Assembly: GCA_964394625.1 (NCBI GenBank)
Contig: CAYMYK010000089.1
Span: forward strand, 1 to 11,320
Length of the DNA: 11,320 nt
Origin: JAUVYV01 sp964394625
GTDB taxonomy: Bacteria; Planctomycetota; Phycisphaerae; Sedimentisphaerales; Anaerobacaceae
Direction of reading: 5' to 3'
In this document: positions 6,775 to 11,320 of the stretch, piece by piece
Position numbering within the stretch: the stretch's first letter is position 1
Layout: every line of letters starts with the position of its first letter
The notes under the pieces: model-generated
Told to the model about the DNA's origin: nothing
Databases searched by the model: none
Seen by the model: the letters and a program-made list of their open reading frames with translations, nothing else
Made by a program: the position numbers and the translations under genes

Positions 6775-7728
6775 TTACAATTCCGTCAATTCAATGTTTA
6801 TTCGCCCGCAGGATTCTTCGAAGTTTTTTTGCTCGGCCCAGCCCCGCGCCCTGGCCGTCGCGGCCTGCAAACCCTTTACCAGCGCCGAGGCGGCGTCGGC
6901 GCCCTGCCGCGTCGATGCAATGAAACCCGCCAAGAGATAATCGCCGCAGCCAACCGTTGACACGGCCGGGCGGGCGGCACCTGCAAGATGTCCCGTAAAC
7001 GCCGCCTTTCTCGTAATCAACACGGCCCCTTTCTCGCCGCGGCTGACTAAAACCATTGAAGCGCTGTCCAACAAGCCGCTTGCCGCCTTCGCTATGGACA
7101 CAGGGCTGTCTTTGATTCGGGCGCCGAGTAATTCTCTGAGCTCCTCGGTGTTCGGCTTTATCAGCCATAGGTTTGTACAAGCCAGTATCGCCTTTAGGGC
7201 CTTGCCCGAAGTATCCAGGACGAGTTTTGCTCCGGCCCGGCGGCAGCATCTGACGAGCTTGAGCACATCCGCCAACAGCCGGCCGGCGGGCATAGCGCCC
7301 GCAAAGACGCACACACTGCGACTGCTCAGCAGGTTACTCAAGTCGGCGCCAAGTCCGCTCAGCGAAATCCGAGTCGCAAGCTTACTGCTGCTGCGAAGGT
7401 GCATTTCCCTTTTCTTAGCCGTATCCACAACGGTAATATTGCGCCTTGTTGAACCCGCCACAGGGGTCATCTTCAGCTTAATAAAGCGTTTCAAAGGTCT
7501 GATTTCCTCTGCCATCCGGTCATAGTCCCGGCTGCCCCACAAGCCGGCGGCCGTGCTCGCCTGTCCCATCCACGCAAGCGCCCGGGATATATTCAGCGCC
7601 TTTCCCGCAGGCCGGCAGCTCGTCCGGCTGATTGCCCTGTGCTCGCCCCAGTCGAGCCGTTCGCCCCTGCACGTAATGTCCCAGGCGGGACTCAAACCAA
7701 CCGTTACTATCTTAAAACCGCTCGGCAT
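6775..7728 (-). CDS. PfkB-family sugar kinase, 1-phosphofructokinase/tagatose-6-phosphate kinase type
   Basis: A 317-aa cytoplasmic kinase, probably ATP-dependent phosphorylation of a sugar phosphate such as fructose 1-phosphate or tagatose 6-phosphate. Seen: VTVGLSPAWDIT at the start (FruK-like 'TLNPAxD'); signature 1 in variant form PAGKALNISRALAWMG; GSTRRNITVVD (family 'TRxNi'); KPNTEELRELLG; and signature 2 as STVGCGDYLLAGF, keeping the catalytic aspartate but with Cys in the anion-hole GAGD motif. The TR-N-I element separates it from ribokinase and fructokinase. An upstream in-frame ATG at 7755 would sit between the predicted -10 box and the transcription start, so the ATG at 7728, with AGGGAG 11 nt before it, is chosen. 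The DUF6263-like gene follows in the same operon. No PTS genes are nearby, so a FruA/FruK pathway is not supported. Exact substrate unknown. Confidence 0.8.
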   Translation of the reverse strand: MPSGFKIVTVGLSPAWDITCRGERLDWGEHRAISRTSCRPAGKALNISRALAWMGQASTAAGLWGSRDYDRMAEEIRPLKRFIKLKMTPVAGSTRRNITVVDTAKKREMHLRSSSKLATRISLSGLGADLSNLLSSRSVCVFAGAMPAGRLLADVLKLVRCCRRAGAKLVLDTSGKALKAILACTNLWLIKPNTEELRELLGARIKDSPVSIAKAASGLLDSASMVLVSRGEKGAVLITRKAAFTGHLAGAARPAVSTVGCGDYLLAGFIASTRQGADAASALVKGLQAATARARGWAEQKNFEESCGRINIELTEL

Positions 7729-7757
7729 AATACCCAAAACTCCCTGTGCATACACCT

Positions 7758-7784
7758 ATTGTACCAAATTTTTCCCTGCGACAA
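7758..7784 (-). promoter_or_regulatory. Extended -10 promoter of the kinase/DUF6263 operon
   Basis: On the minus strand, TACAAT (complement of 7758-7763) is preceded directly by TGG, giving an extended TGn -10. A poor -35 TTGTCG (complement of 7779-7784) stands 15 nt further up. Transcription would begin near 7751, just inside the ATG at 7755. This argues that translation begins at 7728 with a leader of only about 23 nt. Confidence 0.5.
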
Positions 7785-7826
7785 AACACTGCGATTGGGG
7801 AGAATATCCTGCACCGGATTGAACAG

Positions 7827-7881
7827 GGCGAGCGGTTGGAGTAGTCGGCGGGTGTGTGATTTTGGGCTTGGCGAGCGGTTG
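7827..7881 (+). repeat. 12-bp direct repeat upstream of the DUF1080 gene
   Basis: GGCGAGCGGTTG occurs at 7827-7838 and 7870-7881, 43 bp apart start to start (about four helical turns). The second copy overlaps the predicted -35 box at 7868-7873. Same-face spacing next to a promoter could mean a regulator-binding site, but two copies may also be chance or a small duplication. Confidence 0.35.
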
Positions 7882-7896
7882 AGCATCAGGTATAAA
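7868..7896 (+). promoter_or_regulatory. Predicted sigma70-like promoter of the DUF1080 gene
   Basis: -35 TTGGCG (7868-7873), 17-nt spacer, -10 TATAAA (7891-7896). The start site would lie near 7903, giving a leader of about 73 nt before the ATG at 7976. It is divergent from the kinase operon promoter, whose -10 lies about 100 bp away, so this short region serves both directions. Confidence 0.5.
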
Positions 7897-7975
7897 GGTA
7901 AGCTAAGTTTGTTTATTGAATAGCTTCGGCGGTAAGGATTCAGGTTTAATGATTGGTTTTTTACAGGAGACAGAG

Positions 7976-8788
7976 ATGAAGAAGTTAATTGTGGTTGGCG
8001 CAGTGGTTTTGTCGGCGGCGATGTTGGCGGGCTGCGGTGCGAGGCAAAAGGCCGGCAGAGGTCAGTGGGTCAGGACGGATACGGGCAGGTGGCTTGTGCA
8101 TGATATGAATCGGCCTGCGCCGGCGATGGTGACGCCGGGGAGTGCAAGCTGCGGCGGGAAGGCAGGGACAGCGCCCTCGGATGCGGTCGTGCTTTTCGGC
8201 GGGACGGACGTCTCGGCGTGGGAGGGTGCGAAGAATCCGGCAGGGCCTTTTCCGTGGAGTGTAGGCGACGGGTACGTCGAGACGGTAAAGGACGCGGGGT
8301 ACATTCAGAGCAAGCAGAAGTTCGGGTCGTGCCAGCTTCACGTGGAATTTGCAACGCCTTCGAAGGTCATCGGCAAGAGCCAGGGCAGAGGCAACAGCGG
8401 AGTATTTTTGATGGGGCGGTATGAGGTTCAGGTGCTGGACTCGTATAATAACCGGACGTATGCGGACGGGCAGTGCGGTGCGTTATACGGCAGGAGCGTG
8501 CCGTTGGTGAATGTGTGCAGGAGACCGGGCGAGTGGCAGAGCTACGATATAATTTTTCACCGGCCGATTTTCAGGGGGGGCAGGGTCGTTTGCAATGCGC
8601 GGTTTACGGTGTTGCAGAACGGGGTGCTGATTCAGGATAATGTCGAGCTTCAGGGCGCTACGGGCTGGGCGGGGCCTCATTCGGTTACGCCTTATGAGCC
8701 GCACGGCGACAAAGGACCGATTGCGCTTCAGGACCACGGCAACCCGGTGCGGTACAGAAATATATGGGTCAGGCAGTTGAAGGATTAG
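7976..8788 (+). CDS. DUF1080 (3-keto-disaccharide hydrolase-type) lipoprotein
   Basis: A 270-aa predicted lipoprotein. MKKLIVVG, a hydrophobic core and the lipobox LAGC place the lipidated cysteine at residue 20. A low-complexity linker runs to about residue 68. The DUF1080 domain fills 69-270, with VVLFGGTDVSAWEG, RGNSGVFLMGRYEVQVLDSY (138-157), then PGEWQSYDIIFHRP, and ending in PIALQDHGNPVRYRNIWVR. These are the landmark segments of this laminarinase-like (concanavalin-fold) family, some members of which hydrolyse 3-keto glycosides. It would act outside the cytoplasmic membrane or in the periplasm. The ATG is chosen because AGGAG (7965-7969) is 6 nt upstream and the signal peptide begins there, not at the upstream in-frame TTG (7916). 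The downstream membrane-protein gene starts about 85 nt later and may be co-transcribed. Catalytic activity is inferred from the family only. Confidence 0.88.
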   Translation: MKKLIVVGAVVLSAAMLAGCGARQKAGRGQWVRTDTGRWLVHDMNRPAPAMVTPGSASCGGKAGTAPSDAVVLFGGTDVSAWEGAKNPAGPFPWSVGDGYVETVKDAGYIQSKQKFGSCQLHVEFATPSKVIGKSQGRGNSGVFLMGRYEVQVLDSYNNRTYADGQCGALYGRSVPLVNVCRRPGEWQSYDIIFHRPIFRGGRVVCNARFTVLQNGVLIQDNVELQGATGWAGPHSVTPYEPHGDKGPIALQDHGNPVRYRNIWVRQLKD

Positions 8789-8873
8789 AGGCGCTGAAGA
8801 TACTGTGTTCCGGCGGTGAGGAACAGGTTGTGTTCGGAAGCGACGTGGAAGAAAACCGTCGGTAGATGACAAA

Positions 8874-10793
8874 GTGATGGTTGTTATATCCGGGAAAACA
8901 TCGCTCAGGAGCTTTGCGGAGGTGCTGCGAGGGATACTCTTTTTCTTTTTTTTCTACGTCTATGTGTTGGTTGGCGTTGACTTGCGTCTTGTTTATCAGG
9001 GCGGGGGGATGATTGAGAATTTTCCTTACTTTTTCCGTGGTTGGGATTTTTTTTGGGAGCACGTTTCATACCCCGGCGGTTTTGTAGAATACATTAGCAG
9101 CTTTTTGTCGCAGTTGTTCCATATCGGCTGGGCCGGTGCGGCTGTGGTTACGATACAGGCGTGGCTGATTTTTTTGTGTGTCGATTGGATTGTGAAGGCG
9201 ATGACTGAGCGGCGGGTCGGCTGGGTGCGGTTTGTTCCGGCCATCCTTATGCTCATTCTCTACAGTCAATATGCCTATCAGTTCGCCACGACAACGGCAG
9301 TACTTGCGGGGATGGCCTTTACGTGTGTGTATCTGAAAGCGAGATCGGCAAGTGGGGCGGTAAATCTTATTATTTTCTCGGTTTTATTTGCAATCACCGA
9401 CTATATCGCGGGTGGTGCATATTTGCTTTTTGCGATGTTGTGCGTAATTTATGAGGTGTTTTTCCGGTATCGGTGGCGAACGGGGCTGTTGTATTTGTTG
9501 TTGGTTCCGGCGATTTTGTATATTGAGGGCATTTTGGTTCTTGGTGTTGGTATTGACGACGCCTTCGGCAACCTGCTACCTTTCTCGTGGGAGGTAGTTG
9601 TTTATGAGAGTCGCAAGCCGATTTTGATTGTTGTGTATGTACTTCATCTGTTTCTGCCGGCGGCAGTGTTGGTATTTGGCTTGTGGGGGCTGTTAATGAG
9701 CAGCTTTGGCCGGCGGGCCAGTGGGGCCGGTGTATCTACGGCACGGCGTGAATCGTCCGAACGTTGGCGGCAGATAGTGTCCTGGTATAGAGGTGTGCCG
9801 ATTTTGAAATGGTTTGCGGAGTCATTGATTCTGTTAGTTGTCTGCGTGGCCGGGGTGTTGTATTCTCTCGACACTGAGACAAAGACGTTGTTAGTAGTTG
9901 ACTATCTTGCGCGGCGGCAGAAGTGGCCCGAGGTGCTTGAGTTTGCGAGGGGCCGGCCCCATCGTTTTCTTATAAATCATACGGTGAACCGGGCACTATA
10001 TCACACGGGGCGACTGGCTTACGATATGTTTGCGTATCCGCAGCATCCGAACACGCTTCTGCTGACTTCCTCTGCCCCGGCCTACAAATTCTGTGCACAG
10101 TGGACGACGTTTGATACTTATCTTGAGCTGGGGTACGTAAATGTGGCAGAGCACGAGCTGGTTCAGTGCCTGGAGACCTTCGGCGAGCGTCCCGTCGTTT
10201 TAGAACGGCTGGCGCTGGTAAATATGGTCAAGGGCAACACGGGTACGGCCCGGATTTATCTTGGTGCTCTGAGCAAGACATTGTTCGACGGGGCACGGGC
10301 AGAGGGCTGTTTTGAAGGCATAGCCGGAGCCCCGGAGCTTTCGAGGGACGGGCAAGTCCGGCGGCTTCGGAGCTTAATGGTGGAAAATGACAGGGATTTT
10401 GAATCGGCAGGCGCCGATATTTTGCCGGACCTGCTGGCTACAAACAGGAAAAACCGGATGGCTTTTGAGTATTTGATGGCCCATTATCTGTTGACCGGCC
10501 ATATCGAGAAGGTGGCGGAGAACCTTTATCGGCTGGACGATTTTGATTACGCCGGGATTCCCAGGTTGTACGAAGAGGCGATACTGCTGTACGAATTCGT
10601 GCAAAAGAAGAAGGCGGACCTGCACGGTCGGCAAGTCAGCGGGGATACACGATTTCGGTTCGGCGATTTTTTTCGCATATATGCCGGAAAGTACAGGTCA
10701 AACAAAAAAGCGGCTTTCAAGGAGCTTGCCGGGGGCTACGGGGACAGCTATTTGTTTTATTACATATACGGCTTTTCAGGAGCGAAGAGGTGA
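8874..10793 (+). CDS. DUF6057-type polytopic membrane protein
   Basis: A 639-aa protein. The first 330 residues hold about nine to ten hydrophobic helices, beginning with a very aromatic one (ILFFFFFYVYVLVGVD). The remainder is a soluble, helical, TPR-like region. C-terminal landmarks are LLTGHIEKVAENL (about 540-552), GIPRLYEEAILLYEF (561-575), and RFGDFFRIYAGKY followed by YGDSYLFYYIYG. This architecture and the 'P-R-x-Y-E-E-A-x-L-L-Y' motif match DUF6057 proteins, common in Bacteroidota and Planctomycetota; their function is unknown. The start could be GTG 8874 or the adjacent ATG 8877; neither has a good Shine-Dalgarno. The frame is open up to a TGA at 8817. Its stop overlaps the next start by 4 nt, so the two are translationally coupled. 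The gene may be a second member of the DUF1080 transcript, since no terminator is evident in the 85-nt gap. Confidence 0.78.
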   Translation: MMVVISGKTSLRSFAEVLRGILFFFFFYVYVLVGVDLRLVYQGGGMIENFPYFFRGWDFFWEHVSYPGGFVEYISSFLSQLFHIGWAGAAVVTIQAWLIFLCVDWIVKAMTERRVGWVRFVPAILMLILYSQYAYQFATTTAVLAGMAFTCVYLKARSASGAVNLIIFSVLFAITDYIAGGAYLLFAMLCVIYEVFFRYRWRTGLLYLLLVPAILYIEGILVLGVGIDDAFGNLLPFSWEVVVYESRKPILIVVYVLHLFLPAAVLVFGLWGLLMSSFGRRASGAGVSTARRESSERWRQIVSWYRGVPILKWFAESLILLVVCVAGVLYSLDTETKTLLVVDYLARRQKWPEVLEFARGRPHRFLINHTVNRALYHTGRLAYDMFAYPQHPNTLLLTSSAPAYKFCAQWTTFDTYLELGYVNVAEHELVQCLETFGERPVVLERLALVNMVKGNTGTARIYLGALSKTLFDGARAEGCFEGIAGAPELSRDGQVRRLRSLMVENDRDFESAGADILPDLLATNRKNRMAFEYLMAHYLLTGHIEKVAENLYRLDDFDYAGIPRLYEEAILLYEFVQKKKADLHGRQVSGDTRFRFGDFFRIYAGKYRSNKKAAFKELAGGYGDSYLFYYIYGFSGAKR

Positions 10794-11299
10794 GCACAGA
10801 GACGAAGAAAGCCGAAGGGCGGCAGGACGGAAACCGGCGAAAAAGAGTCCGCTTGCGGATTCTGCTGTTTGCGGTTTTTTTGCCGGTGGTATTGTCGGGG
10901 ACGGCTCTTTACATATTTGCCGGCAGGAGGACGGTCATTGAGCAATACGACAGTGTGAATCGGCCGGCAAAAATCCATCCCGATTACAGCGACACCGTGA
11001 TACCGGCCAACATTGCGCCAATGAATTTCAAGGTTGAGGAAAAGGGATCGATGTATTTTGTGAGGATACACTCGCAACAAGGCGAGCCAATCGAAGTGGT
11101 TAGCAGGACGGGGAAGATAGAGATTTCTCAAAGCAGGTGGCGCCGACTTTGCGATATGAACCGCGGGCGGGAGCTGTATTTTGATATTTTTGTGAAGGGT
11201 GATAGCGGCCGATGGAGCCGTTTTGCCGTGATTACGAACAGAATTGCCGGCGAGGATATTGACGGTTATTTAGGCACTCTAACAAAACCTAATAATTGA
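10790..11299 (+). CDS. N-terminal part of a TolB/PD40-like partner of DUF6057, apparently truncated
   Basis: A 169-aa membrane-anchored protein: basic N-terminus, one transmembrane helix at about 24-44, then a periplasmic domain with IHPDYSDTVIPANIAPMNF (62-80), SRW at about residue 135, and FAVITNRIAGEDIDGYL (145-161). These segments resemble the opening of the long TolB/PD40 beta-propeller proteins that, from memory, usually follow DUF6057 genes and continue past this point with YLVYR and several hundred more residues. Here, after L161, only eight unrelated residues (GTLTKPNN) precede a TGA, with further in-frame stops following. The tail from 11273 to 11320 is about 33% GC, well below the gene body. 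Truncation by insertion, deletion or an assembly join is likely. The start is GTG 10790 with AGGAG (10778-10782) 7 nt upstream, overlapping the previous stop as GTGA. Confidence 0.6.
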   Translation: MSTETKKAEGRQDGNRRKRVRLRILLFAVFLPVVLSGTALYIFAGRRTVIEQYDSVNRPAKIHPDYSDTVIPANIAPMNFKVEEKGSMYFVRIHSQQGEPIEVVSRTGKIEISQSRWRRLCDMNRGRELYFDIFVKGDSGRWSRFAVITNRIAGEDIDGYLGTLTKPNN

Positions 11300-11320
11300 G
11301 TAGTAGTTTAGCCGATATAA

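Noticed and set aside
8806..8825. TGTTCC/GGAACA inverted repeat between the DUF1080 and DUF6057 genes
   Set aside because: Only a 6-bp stem with no T-run; too weak to call a terminator or operator.

Overview
The window looks like part of a planctomycete-type genome, probably a Phycisphaerae-like MAG. This is an inference from gene content: a Tat-exported GH32-type hydrolase, a DUF1080 lipoprotein, a DUF6263-like secreted protein, a DUF6057 membrane protein with a TolB/PD40-like partner, frequent TTG/GTG starts, and intergenic regions rich in short palindromic repeats. I found no rRNA, tRNA, CRISPR array or transposase.

Layout. 1-272: repeat-rich leader ending in a sigma70-like promoter. 273-1223 (+): a strikingly AT-rich gene resembling HEPN/AbiU2 abortive-infection proteins, probably foreign. 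1224-1542: intergenic, with a very good promoter. 1543-3072 (+): Tat-exported GH32-like glycosidase with altered active-site motifs. 3073-3735: repeat-laden intergenic region holding a decayed TPR-type pseudogene. 3736-5732 (+): two-gene operon of ribokinase and a GRP/RbsU-type sugar transporter. 5758-7728 (-): two-gene operon of a 1-phosphofructokinase-like PfkB kinase and a DUF6263-like secreted protein, convergent with the transporter. 7756-7975: divergent promoter region. 7976-8788 (+): DUF1080 (3-keto-disaccharide hydrolase-type) lipoprotein. 8874-11299 (+): DUF6057 membrane protein and, overlapping by 4 nt, the N-terminal part of its usual partner, which stops abruptly at a conserved motif near the window end.

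Working together. Most of the window fits sugar scavenging: extracytoplasmic hydrolases (GH32-like and DUF1080), an inner-membrane sugar permease, and two PfkB-family cytoplasmic kinases. The ribokinase-transporter pair is a clear functional unit, probably for ribose. Linking the others to it is inference. The AbiU2-like gene does not belong to this theme and looks like a horizontally acquired, possibly defence-related insertion. The DUF6057 pair has no known function. I see no clearly novel multi-gene system. The best candidates for a second look are the solitary AbiU2-like gene, the GH32 protein lacking the usual ECPD glutamate, and the broken DUF6057 partner.
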